NCBI GenBank assembly: GCA_963700885.1
Contig: CAVOZJ010000013.1
Span: 62,001 to 126,000, forward strand
DNA: 64,000 bases
Origin: Anderseniella sp963700885
GTDB lineage: Bacteria; Pseudomonadota; Alphaproteobacteria; Rhizobiales; Aestuariivirgaceae
Direction of reading: 5' to 3'
This document shows, in pieces, positions 33,528 to 42,610 of the stretch (position 1 is the first letter of the stretch; each line of letters opens with the position of its first letter). The position numbers and the translations under genes were made by a program. The notes beneath the pieces were generated by a model. The model saw only the letters and a program-made list of their open reading frames with translations, was not told the origin of the DNA and made no database searches.

Positions 33528-35408
33528 ATGTCCGGCAGCACAGCAGATTCTGGCGCCAAGCCAAAGGAGTTCCAGGCGGAGGTAGCCAAACTTTTGCACC
33601 TGATGGTGCATTCGGTTTACTCCGAACGGGAGGTCTTCCTGCGCGAGTTGATCTCCAATGCGTCGGATGCCTGTGACAGGCTTCGCTACGAGGCGATCAA
33701 GAATGACAAGCTGATGCAGACCGGTGGTGACCTTCGCATTACCATCAGCCTGGACAAGAAAAGCAAGACACTGACCATTGCCGATAGCGGTATCGGCATG
33801 GATGCCAAAGAACTTGCAGACAACCTGGGCACCATTGCCCGCTCCGGTACACAGGCCTTCATGGAACAGATGGAGGGAGCCAGGAAAAACGGCGAAAGGG
33901 ATGTCAGTCTGATTGGCCAGTTTGGCGTCGGGTTCTACTCCTCGTTCATGATCGCAGAACATGTTGATGTTGTGTCGCGCAAAGCCGGCTCCAAAAAGGC
34001 CAACGTCTGGAGTTCCGATGGAGCCGGCACATACACCGTATCTGCCTACGATGGTGATGATGCACCGGAACGCGGAACTTCGATCCGGTTGAAACTGCGC
34101 AAGGATGCCAAGGAATTCCTGGAAGACACGCGGCTGCAATACATCGTGCGGACCTATTCCGACCATGTCAGCCATCCGATTTACCTGGGAGATGACCAGG
34201 TCAACTCGGGAAGTGCAATCTGGGCGCGCGCCAAATCCGAAGTGACTGACGAGCAGCACCGGGAGTTTTTCGGCCATGTGGCGGGTGTCATTGGCGATCC
34301 GGCCATGACAATCCACTACCGGGCCGAGGGCCGCAACGAGTATTCCGTGCTGTTATATGTCCCAGGTGAGAAGCCTTTCGATCTTTTTGATCCCGAGCGC
34401 AAGGGAAAACAAAAACTGTATGTGCGGCGGGTTTTCATCACGGATGAAGCCGAGATGCTGCCCTCCTACCTGCGGTTTGTGCGAGGTGTGATTGACAGTG
34501 AAGACATGCCTTTGAACATTTCCCGCGAAATGCTGCAGGATAATCCGACAGTTCATACCATCCGAAAGGCCGTCACCAAGCGCGTACTCAACGAACTCAA
34601 GAAATGCGCAGACAAGAAACCTGACGTGTTCACAAAAATCTGGTCGGCGTTCGGACCGGTGATCAAGGAGGGCCTGTATGAAGACATGGCGCGCCGCGAT
34701 CAGCTTTATGACATCTGCCGGTTCCGCTCAACGGCCACCGACGGCAAGGAAACAGTGGTTCTGGCCGACTATGTTTCGCGGATGAAGGAAAACCAGAGCG
34801 GGATCTATTACCTTACTGGCGAGGATGCCGCGAAAGCAGAAGTCAGTCCGCAGCTCGAAGGTTACAAGGCGCGCGGCCTAGAGGTCTTGCTGCTGACCGA
34901 CCCGGTTGATGCATTCTGGGTGCGCACTTCACTTGGGTATGGCGGAAAGCCGTTCAAGTCGGTGACACAGGGCAATGCGGACCTGGATCAAATCCCCGAG
35001 GAAGAAAAGAAAGACAAAAAGGAACAGGCAGACGCTGCAGCAACAGCCTCTCTCATTGCGGCACTGAAGACGGCACTGGGAGATGCCGTGCAGGATGTTT
35101 CAAAGTCCAATCGTTTGACTTCATCGCCTGTATGTATCGTGGCAGGTGATCATGGCTTTGATCGAACACTGGAAAAATACCTGGCACGCCAGGAAGGCAA
35201 GACATCAATCTCTGCTCCTGTTCTGGAGATTAATCCGGATCATGCGCTGATTGCCAAACTGGCTGAACGCGCCGGCAAGGGCGAGGACATGGGCGAGGCA
35301 GCCAGGCTGCTGCTTGATCAGGCGGTAATTCTCGAAGGAGAAGTGCCTGCTGATGCCACGGGGTTTGCGGAGCGGTTGTCGAAACTGATGCAGCAGGTAT
35401 ATAGCTGA
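33528..35408 (+). CDS. htpG: Molecular chaperone HtpG (Hsp90)
   Basis: This 626-residue cytosolic Hsp90 chaperone has the N-terminal GHKL ATPase domain starting with EFQAEVAKLLHLMVHSVYSE, the ATP-binding blocks ISNASDACDRLR, DSGIGMDAKEL and QFGVGFYSSFM, the middle domain (ADEAEMLPSYLRFVRGV-like region, DMPLNISREMLQ) and a C-terminal dimerisation domain. I chose ATG 33528, which is preceded by GGGAGG at slightly long spacing; ATG 33495 would add 11 residues. A candidate heat-shock promoter lies upstream. The gene stands alone, with asd convergent. Confidence 0.95.
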   Translation: MSGSTADSGAKPKEFQAEVAKLLHLMVHSVYSEREVFLRELISNASDACDRLRYEAIKNDKLMQTGGDLRITISLDKKSKTLTIADSGIGMDAKELADNLGTIARSGTQAFMEQMEGARKNGERDVSLIGQFGVGFYSSFMIAEHVDVVSRKAGSKKANVWSSDGAGTYTVSAYDGDDAPERGTSIRLKLRKDAKEFLEDTRLQYIVRTYSDHVSHPIYLGDDQVNSGSAIWARAKSEVTDEQHREFFGHVAGVIGDPAMTIHYRAEGRNEYSVLLYVPGEKPFDLFDPERKGKQKLYVRRVFITDEAEMLPSYLRFVRGVIDSEDMPLNISREMLQDNPTVHTIRKAVTKRVLNELKKCADKKPDVFTKIWSAFGPVIKEGLYEDMARRDQLYDICRFRSTATDGKETVVLADYVSRMKENQSGIYYLTGEDAAKAEVSPQLEGYKARGLEVLLLTDPVDAFWVRTSLGYGGKPFKSVTQGNADLDQIPEEEKKDKKEQADAAATASLIAALKTALGDAVQDVSKSNRLTSSPVCIVAGDHGFDRTLEKYLARQEGKTSISAPVLEINPDHALIAKLAERAGKGEDMGEAARLLLDQAVILEGEVPADATGFAERLSKLMQQVYS

Positions 35409-35578
35409 TACTGGTCGCCGCAATCATCTGCGATCTGTCGCAGGCGGTTGCATGACTGACGAAATAGCGGGGCAAGTTTGACCATCTTGTCCTAACGGAA
35501 GAAAATATCAATTCCACAGTGCTGGAGGACCATGGGTTCAGGAAAGCCCAAGCCGCTCCAAGGTTTGCTGCCTGAACG

Positions 35579-36619
35579 TCAGGCTGCCTTTCGCTGCATG
35601 AGACCGCGATTTACCAGTGTTTCGGCAATCTGGACAGTGTTCAGTGCAGCGCCCTTGCGCAGATTGTCGGAAACGCACCACAGATTGAGGCCGTTATCAA
35701 TGGTAGCATCTTCGCGAATACGCGAGACGAATGTCGCGTAGTCGCCGACGCATTCAACCGGCGTCACGTAGCCACCATCCTCGCGTTTGTCGACAACCAG
35801 AAGACCAGGCGCTTCGCGCAGGATACTGCGTGCTTCATCAGCGCTGATTTCGCGTTCAAACTCGATGTTGACGGCTTCGGAATGGCCAACGAACACTGGT
35901 ACCCGGACACAGGTCGCGGTCAGCTTGATCTTCGGGTCGAGTATCTTCTTGGTCTCGGCCACCATCTTCCACTCTTCCCTGGTATCGCCTGAATCCATGA
36001 ACACATCGATATGCGGAATGACGTTGAAGGCGATCTGTTTGGTGAACTTTTCAGGTGTTGGCGCATCGGTGACGAAAATGCCCTTGGTCTGGGTCCACAG
36101 CTCGTCCATGCCTGCCTTGCCGCTGCCGGATACGGATTGGTATGTCGCAACCACGACTCGCTTGATTTTCGCTGCATCATGCAATGGCTTCAGGGCAACC
36201 ACCAACTGGGCGGTTGAACAGTTTGGATTGGCAATGATGTTCTTGCGGTCGTTGCGGGACATGTACTCTTCCAGCACATGCGCGTTGACTTCCGGCACGA
36301 TCAGGGGAACCTCTGCGTCATAACGAAAGGCAGACGAGTTATCGATGACGATGGGACCCATTCTGCCGATCCTGGGTGACCACAGCTTTGAAGTCTCTGC
36401 ACCTGCAGACATCAGGACAAAATCGACGGTCGAGAAATCAAAAGTCTCAAGATCCTTGCATTTCAGGATCCTGTCACCGAATGACACCTCACGTCCGACC
36501 GAACGGCGCGACGCGATGGCGTGTACCTGCGCAACCGGGAACTCGCGCTCGGCCAGTATGTTCATCATCTCCATGCCAACATTGCCAGTGGCACCAACGA
36601 TAGCGATATTGTAGCTCAT
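35579..36619 (-). CDS. asd: Aspartate-semialdehyde dehydrogenase
   Basis: This 346-residue enzyme reduces aspartyl phosphate to aspartate semialdehyde with NADPH, the branch point for lysine, diaminopimelate, threonine and methionine. The dinucleotide motif is GATGNVGMEMM (residues 9-19), the catalytic cysteine lies in NPNCSTAQLVVAL, and the C-terminal domain shows VRVPVFVGHSEAVNIEFE. Length is normal. It is downstream of the leuB gene on the same strand but separated by 313 bases that contain nested hairpins, so it probably has its own promoter and a structured leader. Confidence 0.95.
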   Translation of the reverse strand: MSYNIAIVGATGNVGMEMMNILAEREFPVAQVHAIASRRSVGREVSFGDRILKCKDLETFDFSTVDFVLMSAGAETSKLWSPRIGRMGPIVIDNSSAFRYDAEVPLIVPEVNAHVLEEYMSRNDRKNIIANPNCSTAQLVVALKPLHDAAKIKRVVVATYQSVSGSGKAGMDELWTQTKGIFVTDAPTPEKFTKQIAFNVIPHIDVFMDSGDTREEWKMVAETKKILDPKIKLTATCVRVPVFVGHSEAVNIEFEREISADEARSILREAPGLLVVDKREDGGYVTPVECVGDYATFVSRIREDATIDNGLNLWCVSDNLRKGAALNTVQIAETLVNRGLMQRKAA

Positions 36620-36666
36620 CTGAACTTGTCTCCAGGGTGACCCTGCTCCCGCCTCATTGGTCGAGA

Positions 36667-36717
36667 GGCCTTTTCGGGTCTTGGCTTCCGGCGCAATCTC
36701 CCACGGGAGAAAAGGCC
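36667..36717 (-). repeat. Nested hairpins in the asd 5' region
   Basis: GGCCTTTTC (36667-36675) pairs with GAAAAGGCC (36709-36717), and within this lies the palindrome TCTCCCACGGGAGA (36698-36711, partly overlapping the outer arm), so two alternative folds are possible in the leader 48-98 bases upstream of the asd start. Competing stems are a feature of attenuators and riboswitches, but I recognise no known class. Confidence 0.38.
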
Positions 36718-36733
36718 GGGAGTAAACGCAAGA

Positions 36734-36844
36734 TTACGTCGTAGTTTTGACGGTTTTTGATTTGACTGTTTTGGTCATGCCAGCCGTCGTCGTGCCGCCA
36801 GTGGCAGCAGTTGCGATGAAGCTGGATTTTGCCTGCGTCTGCAT
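36734..36844 (-). CDS. Possible 36-residue Thr/Ala/Lys-rich peptide
   Basis: A short frame from ATG (complement 36842-36844) to TAA encodes a peptide made almost only of Thr, Ala, Lys, Ser and Gly, ending in KTVKTTT, with AGGA about 12 bases before the start. It lies in the otherwise empty leuB-asd gap. The composition could equally reflect chance in a short open frame. No function is suggested. Confidence 0.25.
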   Translation of the reverse strand: MQTQAKSSFIATAATGGTTTAGMTKTVKSKTVKTTT

Positions 36845-36932
36845 TGTCAGATCTTTTCCTGCGAACTGACCTTTATGAACAAACTGGCTTGTACCAGTTT
36901 TCGCTTAACAGTCAATGACGTGTATTGCCTGG

Positions 36933-38042
36933 TCAGGAAAGCGCGTCCAGTTCGGCCAGGATGGCGTCGCCCATCCGTGTGGTTCCAACCTGTTTCATGC
37001 CCTCTTGCATGATATCGCTTGTACGCAAGCCCTTGTCGAGCGTCGAGGCTATGGCGGATTCGACCTTGCCCGCCCATTCGCCCATGCCCAGGGAATAGCG
37101 CAGGCACATGGCAAATGATGCAATCATGGCAATGGGATTTGCCAGACCCTGACCGGCAATATCGGGCGCAGACCCATGCACGGGCTCGTACAGGGCCTTG
37201 CGCAGGCCGGTTTGGTCGTCAACAGCGCCGAGTGAAGCCGATGGCAGCATGCCCAGTGAGCCGGTCAACATGGCAGCCACATCAGACAGGATATCGCCAA
37301 ACAAATTGTCGGTGAGGATGACATCGAACTGCTTCGGCGTTCTTACCAGTTGCATTGCACCGGCATCTGCCAGCATGTGAGACAATTTGACATCCTCAAA
37401 ACCATCCTTGTGGGTCTGGGTGACAATCTCGTTCCAGAGCACTCCGGATTTCATAACATTGCGCTTTTCCATAGAACACACCGCATTGTTACGTGTTCTG
37501 GCAAGCTCGAAGGCAACGCGCGAAATGCGGTCGATTTCGTAGCTTTCGTAGACCTGTGTGTCGACGGCGCGCTTCTGGCCGTTGCCCAGTTCCGTGATTT
37601 CCTTTGGTTCGCCAAAATAAACTCCGCCGGTAAGTTCGCGCAGTATGAGAATGTCGAGCCCTTCAACCAGTTCCTTTTTCAGCGATGATGCATCAGCCAG
37701 GGCCGGGTACACGATTGCCGGGCGAAGATTGGCGTAAAGTGCCAGGTCCTTGCGCAATCGCAAAAGACCCGCCTCAGGACGTTTGTCGTAAGGTACCGTG
37801 TCCCATTTGGAACCGCCCACGGCGCCAAAAATTATCGCGTCAGCGGCCATGGCCTTTGCCATGTCGGCATCGGAGATACTTTCCCCATGGGCATCATAGG
37901 CTGCGCCGCCGACCAGGCCCTCGTCCAGTTCGAACGAGGCGATGTCCTTGTCTTGAAACCACTGAATGACACGGCGAACCTCGCCCATTACTTCTGGGCC
38001 AATGCCGTCACCGGGAAGGAGGAAAAGCTTGTGAGACGCCAT
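36933..38042 (-). CDS. leuB: 3-isopropylmalate dehydrogenase
   Basis: This 369-residue enzyme oxidatively decarboxylates 3-isopropylmalate in leucine synthesis. It starts with LFLLPGDGIGPEVMGEVRRV, carries the substrate-binding LRKDLALYANLRPA and the metal-binding signature DVILTDNLFGDILSDVAAML, and has the C-terminal EPVHGSAPDIAGQGLANPIA. Length is typical. leuC and leuD of the same branch are at 42992 and 40338 on the same strand, so the leucine genes are clustered but interrupted by unrelated genes. Confidence 0.96.
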   Translation of the reverse strand: MASHKLFLLPGDGIGPEVMGEVRRVIQWFQDKDIASFELDEGLVGGAAYDAHGESISDADMAKAMAADAIIFGAVGGSKWDTVPYDKRPEAGLLRLRKDLALYANLRPAIVYPALADASSLKKELVEGLDILILRELTGGVYFGEPKEITELGNGQKRAVDTQVYESYEIDRISRVAFELARTRNNAVCSMEKRNVMKSGVLWNEIVTQTHKDGFEDVKLSHMLADAGAMQLVRTPKQFDVILTDNLFGDILSDVAAMLTGSLGMLPSASLGAVDDQTGLRKALYEPVHGSAPDIAGQGLANPIAMIASFAMCLRYSLGMGEWAGKVESAIASTLDKGLRTSDIMQEGMKQVGTTRMGDAILAELDALS

Positions 38043-38140
38043 GATGATTTCTGCCTTTGAACCGAGGAAAAACTGTTGGCGATTGGGTACTGCGTGATGA
38101 CAGGCTTGGCAAGGGGCAAGGGAACAGGTGTGAAGGTTTT

Positions 38141-38516
38141 GCTGGCCGAACAGCTTGCTTCATTTCGCTCAGGCCAGCAGCCTTGCGGCTGCTGAATATT
38201 TGCTGGTCGAACAGCTTTCTTCGCTTCGCTCAGGCCGTTCTCCGATCCTGAACACCTGCAATGACATACTCACTTCCGAAGCACGCGTCGTGCTGAGGCA
38301 AGCGCGACCGCGCGCCGCACGAAGTGGGCCCCGGCAGAGCGCAGCGGTCAGGCTGCTGAACATTTACTGGTCGAACAGCTATCTTCGCTTCGCTCAGGCC
38401 GTTCTCCGATCCTGAACACCTGCAATGACAAGCTCACTTCCGAAGCACGCAGTGCTGAGGCAAGCGCGACCGCGCGCCGCACGAAGTGCGCCCCCGCGGA
38501 GCGCAGCCGCAAGGCT
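38141..38516. repeat. Intergenic direct tandem repeat, unit 162-164 bp, about 2.2 copies
   Basis: The 643-base gap between leuB and the small secreted protein is largely repeat. Unit 1 spans about 38187-38350, unit 2 about 38351-38512, and a partial degenerate copy precedes them at 38141-38173. Each full unit begins GGCTGCTGAA, contains TGGTCGAACAGCT, TCCGATCCTGAACACC and GACCGCGCGCCGCACGAAGTG, and the copies differ at a few positions. A perfect hairpin CAGCAGCC-TTGC-GGCTGCTG-like structure lies at the junction (38175-38194). Open frames through it are repeat artefacts. No transposase or CRISPR spacing is present. Confidence 0.85.
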
Positions 38517-38685
38517 GCTGGCGTGAGTGAAATGATGAACCGCTCATGAACGCCTGGCTCAGGTCTGGTTCAGGGCCCTGTCGCTAGATTGGGGACAGTT
38601 GATGTGAAGACCCGCTGCTCCGGCAACGGCAAGGAACAAAAAACAACAACAACAAAAACTGTAACCAGACACCAGGAGACGACCC

Positions 38686-38961
38686 ATGTTCAAGAAAACC
38701 GCAATCGCAGCCATTGCTGCCCTGACCATCGCCGCTGCATCGGCTTCACCCGCACAGGCCCTGTCCAAGAAGGGAGCCTTCTGGCTCGGGCTTGGTACCG
38801 CGGCCGCCGTCAGCATCGCGGCTGCCCACGCCAACGGCGGATATTACGGCCCCGGCTATGGTGGCGGACGCGCCTACAGACGCGCAGCCCGCCGGTGCGA
38901 AAACCGGTTTGGCTGGCAGACATGGCGCTGGGAGCGTTGCATGAGCCGCCACGGTTTCTGA
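38686..38961 (+). CDS. Small secreted protein, function unknown
   Basis: This 91-residue protein has a clear Sec signal peptide (MFKKTAIAAIAALTIAAAS, cleavage near SPAQA at about residue 25). The mature part has a short hydrophobic stretch, a GGYYGPGYGGG glycine/tyrosine segment and a basic, Trp/Arg-rich end (CENRFGWQTWRWERCMSRHGF-like) with two cysteines that could pair. AGGAGACG lies seven bases before ATG 38686, and a strong terminator follows, so it is a well-formed single-gene unit. I do not recognise the family; similar small secreted proteins are common in Hyphomicrobiales. Confidence 0.8.
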   Translation: MFKKTAIAAIAALTIAAASASPAQALSKKGAFWLGLGTAAAVSIAAAHANGGYYGPGYGGGRAYRRAARRCENRFGWQTWRWERCMSRHGF

Positions 38962-38989
38962 TCGAAACCGGTCCAGATTCAGACCACGG

Positions 38990-39018
38990 CACCGCCGGAG
39001 ATTTCCGGCGGTGTTTTT
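38990..39018 (+). terminator. Rho-independent terminator after the small secreted protein gene
   Basis: CACCGCCGGA (38990-38999) pairs perfectly with TCCGGCGGTG (39004-39013) around a GATT loop, then TTTTT. It starts 29 bases after the stop codon. Confidence 0.94.
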
Positions 39019-39131
39019 CCTGGATGGAAAGACATGGGTTCAGATGAACCCATAAAGCTGCTCGAGGACTTTGGAATCGATCAGCTTCATGTTTTTCGGT
39101 TGATTCAGCCAAAAACATGCGGATATGGAGT

Positions 39132-40313
39132 TCAACCCCCCAGGGCATTGAGAACAGCCATCGACGGCCTGCCGTCCGGTTTCATCCCTGCCTTGGCTTG
39201 CACCTTCTTGATGGCATCAATGGTAACCGGACCAATCTTACCGTCTGCCTCACCGATGTCATGACCGGCCTTGAGTAACAGTTTCTGCAACTTCAGGCGT
39301 TGTGCACGGGTCAAACCCAGGTCATCTGTTGGCCAGCGGCCGGCCAGCGGGCCAGCGCCCTTCAGGCGGTCGGACAGGTGCCCAATGGCCAGCGCATAGG
39401 ATTCAGCAGCATTGTAGGAATATAGCGCATTGAAATTGCGGGTAACCAGGAAGGCTGGGCCGCTTTTGCCGGCCGGCAGCAACAGACCCGCAGAATAATT
39501 GCTTGTCAGTGGAGTGCCGTCCACATTGGTGAGGCCGCGTTTGGCCCAGGTTTGCACTGATGCCCGCCGATTGCGCCCCGTTGGGCCAGTGTAGCCTTTC
39601 GGAAGTTTTACTTCAAACCCCCATGGCTCATTCGAACGCCACCCGGCATTAACCATGAAATTGGCGGTCGATGCCAGCGCATCCGGTACGGAGTTGACCA
39701 GATCGCGCCGACCGTCACGATCAAAATCAACAGCAAGACGCAGGTAGGTTTCCGGAATAAACTGGGTTTGTCCGAATGCTGATGCCCAGGAAGAGTAGAG
39801 ATCCTTGAGGTCGACATCACCATTTTGCACCAGCTTCAAGCCTGCAATGAGCTGCCGGGTAAACATCTTGCTCTTGCGGTTTGCGCAGATCAGGTTGGCC
39901 ATGGCATGAGGCAAAAAGAATTCACCGCGGATCTGACCATAGTCGCTTTCTATTCCCCACAACGCGGCAATAATGTAGCGGTCCACGCCGTATTTTTTTT
40001 CAACTGCGGCAAGTGTGGAGGCGTGCTTTTGCATGTTCGCCTTGCCGTCGGCAATGCGTTCCGGATCCACCAGGAATGCCATATAATCCCATATTCTGGT
40101 CCTGAATTCCGGTTGCGACCGGGAAAACCGTACGACTTTTTCATTGAATCTGGCGCCATCCAGAGCCTTGTCAACAAGTGACGGTCTCACGCCTGCGCGC
40201 TTGACGGTTTTCTTGATGCCTGCAATGCAGGATGTGGATACATTAGCGTGTGCAGGCACAGTAAAACCCGCCAGCAGTGTCAGAGCCAGGGCAGCAGCGG
40301 GTAAAATACGCAT
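39132..40313 (-). CDS. Lytic murein transglycosylase with C-terminal peptidoglycan-binding domain
   Basis: This 393-residue periplasmic enzyme cleaves peptidoglycan glycan strands. A signal peptide (residues 1-24, ending PAHA) precedes the MltB-type catalytic domain, with the catalytic glutamate in ALWGIESDYGQIRG, a YSSWASAFGQTQFIPETYLRL stretch split across the active site, and LAVDFDRDGRRDL. The last 65 residues, including LLLKAGHDIGEADGKIGP, form a PG_binding_1 domain. ATG 40313 is chosen because AGGAG lies upstream and the signal peptide then starts normally. It is downstream of leuD on the same strand, with 24 bases between. Confidence 0.9.
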   Translation of the reverse strand: MRILPAAALALTLLAGFTVPAHANVSTSCIAGIKKTVKRAGVRPSLVDKALDGARFNEKVVRFSRSQPEFRTRIWDYMAFLVDPERIADGKANMQKHASTLAAVEKKYGVDRYIIAALWGIESDYGQIRGEFFLPHAMANLICANRKSKMFTRQLIAGLKLVQNGDVDLKDLYSSWASAFGQTQFIPETYLRLAVDFDRDGRRDLVNSVPDALASTANFMVNAGWRSNEPWGFEVKLPKGYTGPTGRNRRASVQTWAKRGLTNVDGTPLTSNYSAGLLLPAGKSGPAFLVTRNFNALYSYNAAESYALAIGHLSDRLKGAGPLAGRWPTDDLGLTRAQRLKLQKLLLKAGHDIGEADGKIGPVTIDAIKKVQAKAGMKPDGRPSMAVLNALGG

Positions 40314-40337
40314 GATCAAGACATCTCCTGACATTTC

Positions 40338-40943
40338 TCAGACCCAGGGGCGGGTATCAGCGATCTTTTCCTCATGGGCGTCAATCGATGCCTTTTTCTC
40401 AATGGTCAGGCCAATGTCATCCAGCCCGTTGAGCAGGCAATGCTTGCGGAACGGATCGAGGTCAAACTTCACCACTCCGCCGTCCGGTCCGTGGATTTCC
40501 TGGGTTTCAAGATCAACCGTGACCGTGGCGTTGGCACCGCGCCGCGCATCGTCCATCAACTTGTCCACGTCTTCCTGTGGCAGTTTGATGGGCAGGATGC
40601 CGTTCTTGAAGCAGTTATTATAGAAGATGTCGGCGAACGACGTCGAGATCACACAGCGAATTCCGAAATCCAGCAGCGCCCACGGTGCATGTTCACGCGA
40701 AGAACCGCAGCCAAAATTGTCGCCTGCAACGAGAATTTGCGCATTGCGCCAGGCCGGCTTATTCAATGTGAACTCAGGATTTTCCGAGCCATCATCATTG
40801 TAGCGCATTTCGTAAAACAGCGATTTGCCGAGACCTGTGCGCTTGATGGTTTTCAGGAACTGTTTTGGAATGATCATGTCGGTATCGACATTGGTGGTTG
40901 GCAACGGAGCTGCGACACCGGTGAGTGTTGTGAATTTTTCCAT
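40338..40943 (-). CDS. leuD: 3-isopropylmalate dehydratase small subunit
   Basis: This 201-residue swivelling subunit forms isopropylmalate isomerase with LeuC. Conserved segments include PLPTTNVDTDMIIPKQFLK near the N-terminus, GDNFGCGSSREHAPWAL and FADIFYNNCFKNGILPI. Length is standard. LeuC is encoded about 2 kb away on the same strand (42992), separated here by an SDR and three small genes, so the two subunits are not adjacent. The gene overlaps nothing and precedes the lytic transglycosylase. Confidence 0.95.
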   Translation of the reverse strand: MEKFTTLTGVAAPLPTTNVDTDMIIPKQFLKTIKRTGLGKSLFYEMRYNDDGSENPEFTLNKPAWRNAQILVAGDNFGCGSSREHAPWALLDFGIRCVISTSFADIFYNNCFKNGILPIKLPQEDVDKLMDDARRGANATVTVDLETQEIHGPDGGVVKFDLDPFRKHCLLNGLDDIGLTIEKKASIDAHEEKIADTRPWV

Positions 40944-41006
40944 CAGGCAGGCCTTTCAAGTGAAATCAAGTGCACTGGTGATGTGTGCCGCGTGATTTGA
41001 ACAAGG

Positions 41007-41792
41007 TCAAGCATTGCCTTGCCTTGCGCGCAAATCGGGCAGACCGATACCGGTTGATTCAAAGCCGCCGTCTACTGACAAGACCTGACCGTTGATGAAG
41101 CTGGCCTTGTCTGAAATGAGAAAGTAAATCGCTTCAGCGATTTCATGCTCTTCGCCGTAGCGGTTGAGTGGAATTGCATCATGGTAGCTTTGCCGGATTG
41201 CTGCATCATGGACTTTTTTGGCCATTTCAGTGTCGACCGGACCGGGGCAAACACAGTTTACCCTAATGCGCTGATTGCCGTACTCGGCAGCCTGTTGCTT
41301 TGTCAGATGTATTACCCCGGCCTTGGAGGTGCCATAGGCAACCCGCAGGGTGGATGCGCGATGACCCGAGATGGAGGCTATATTGACAATCGCCCCGCCA
41401 CCCGAGCGCAACATGACCGGTACGGCTGCCTGCACGGTCAGGAAGGGACCGGACAGATTGGTCGCCATGATTGCCTGCCAGACGTCAAAACCGGTCTGTG
41501 CAATGGGCCCGAAGTCGGCAATACCGGCATTGTTAACGAGACCGTCGAGGCGCCCGAAATGAGCGGCGGTCCGGTCGAAGGAACGCTGCACCTGATCAGG
41601 GTCGGATACATCACACTCAACGCATAATGCAGTATCAGCGGGAAGGGTTTTTCCGGCCGTGCGCAGCGTGTCAGGGTTGTTGTCTATCAACGCGACGCGC
41701 CAGCCATTTTCGAGAAACAGTCTGGCGGTTGCCAGGCCTATGCCGCGGGCAGCGCCGGTGACGAGGCAGACCCTGGATTGTTTGGATGTCAT
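41007..41792 (-). CDS. SDR family oxidoreductase
   Basis: This 261-residue classical short-chain dehydrogenase has the cofactor motif TGAARGIG (about residues 10-17), NNAGIADFG, the catalytic serine region IVNIASISG and the YGTSKAG active-site motif, ending with the NGQVLSVDGGF C-terminus. An aspartate after the second strand (ALIDNNP) suggests NAD(H) preference. ATG 41792 is chosen over an open extension of 16 residues. Substrate cannot be predicted. It lies between leuD and small hypothetical genes with no pathway link visible. Confidence 0.88.
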   Translation of the reverse strand: MTSKQSRVCLVTGAARGIGLATARLFLENGWRVALIDNNPDTLRTAGKTLPADTALCVECDVSDPDQVQRSFDRTAAHFGRLDGLVNNAGIADFGPIAQTGFDVWQAIMATNLSGPFLTVQAAVPVMLRSGGGAIVNIASISGHRASTLRVAYGTSKAGVIHLTKQQAAEYGNQRIRVNCVCPGPVDTEMAKKVHDAAIRQSYHDAIPLNRYGEEHEIAEAIYFLISDKASFINGQVLSVDGGFESTGIGLPDLRARQGNA

Positions 41793-41951
41793 GTGTGAAA
41801 CCCCATGGCCTGTTGCGCGAAAAAGTGCACGATTTTGCAAATAATGACGTGTGATAACAAATAAATGGACTGCGGGTTTGCTTCAACCAAAACCTGTCCG
41901 CATTCAAAGTGACAGGGCAACCTAATGGGCTCGGGTGAAGCCGTGAAGACT

Positions 41952-42176
41952 CTATATGACGCCGTAGCGGCGCAGGAAGTAATAGATCAGGTAGGCGCCT
42001 AGCGCATAGGCGGCCGTGCGGCCGATGCGTTTTCCCCACAACTCAACGCGATCTTCGGGTTCCTGGTCAGAAACAGTGCCGGTACCAAGAATTTTTTCGG
42101 ACTGCTCACCGAGGCGCTTCAGATCAGCTTGTGCCTGGCGGACAGTTTGGTCATTGCGATCAGCTTTTCGCGGCAT
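41952..42176 (-). CDS. Small protein with C-terminal membrane helix
   Basis: This 74-residue protein has a charged, probably helical N-terminal part (residues 1-50, including VRQAQADLKRLGEQSEK) and a C-terminal membrane helix (AAYALGAYLIYYFL). Its ATG overlaps the stop of the metallopeptidase gene by one base (TAATG), so the two are translationally coupled. The topology suggests a tail-anchored membrane protein that may accompany the peptidase; no family is recognised. Confidence 0.7.
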   Translation of the reverse strand: MPRKADRNDQTVRQAQADLKRLGEQSEKILGTGTVSDQEPEDRVELWGKRIGRTAAYALGAYLIYYFLRRYGVI

Positions 42177-42610
42177 TACTGCACCGTGCGGGGTTGTGGC
42201 GCTGACGCTTCCATCTCGGCCTCAAGCTGCATGACCAGTTCTTCGGACAGTTCAAGTTGATGTGCTGCTTCATGGACCATCACATGCGTGAGGATCACGG
42301 ACAACTCATCGCCCTGCTCAACCCAATAGTCCAGCACCGCGCGACGGAACAACACAAGCACCGGGTGACCGGCATCTGATTCCCGCAGCAAACCCATGAT
42401 ATCGAAGGGAGTTTCACTGCCGATTTCGTCCATGGTTTCATCGTCAGGAAATTCCTCGACGGTAATGGCGATCTCGCCGGTCATTTCACGCAGGGACGAA
42501 GGCACATGATCCCATGTCTTGCGGGCAAGATGTGAGAGATCCGTGGCTGATGGTGCGCGCATGTGCGACCAGCGACTGTCATTGTTGAAAGGTGAGTTCA
42601 TGGAGTTCAT
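42176..42610 (-). CDS. Metallopeptidase family protein (minimal zincin, DUF1025-like)
   Basis: This 144-residue protein carries a zinc-binding HExxH motif in VMVHEAAHQLELSEE near the C-terminus (about residues 112-126), preceded by FRRAVLDYWVEQGDELSVIL, the layout of the short bacterial zincin-like family. In this family the third ligand is an aspartate or glutamate a few residues after the motif; ELSEEL fits. The start could be 42610 or the methionines at 42601 or 42562; the first two lack a strong ribosome binding site. Its substrate is unknown. It is coupled to the following small membrane protein. Confidence 0.82.
   Translation of the reverse strand: MNSMNSPFNNDSRWSHMRAPSATDLSHLARKTWDHVPSSLREMTGEIAITVEEFPDDETMDEIGSETPFDIMGLLRESDAGHPVLVLFRRAVLDYWVEQGDELSVILTHVMVHEAAHQLELSEELVMQLEAEMEASAPQPRTVQ

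Noticed and set aside
38155..38415. 86-codon frame across the tandem repeats
   Set aside because: The amino-acid repeats simply follow the DNA repeat; no signal, start site or family.
38141..38516. Tandem repeat as a CRISPR array
   Set aside because: The units are 162-164 bp and contiguous without variable spacers, and there are no cas genes.
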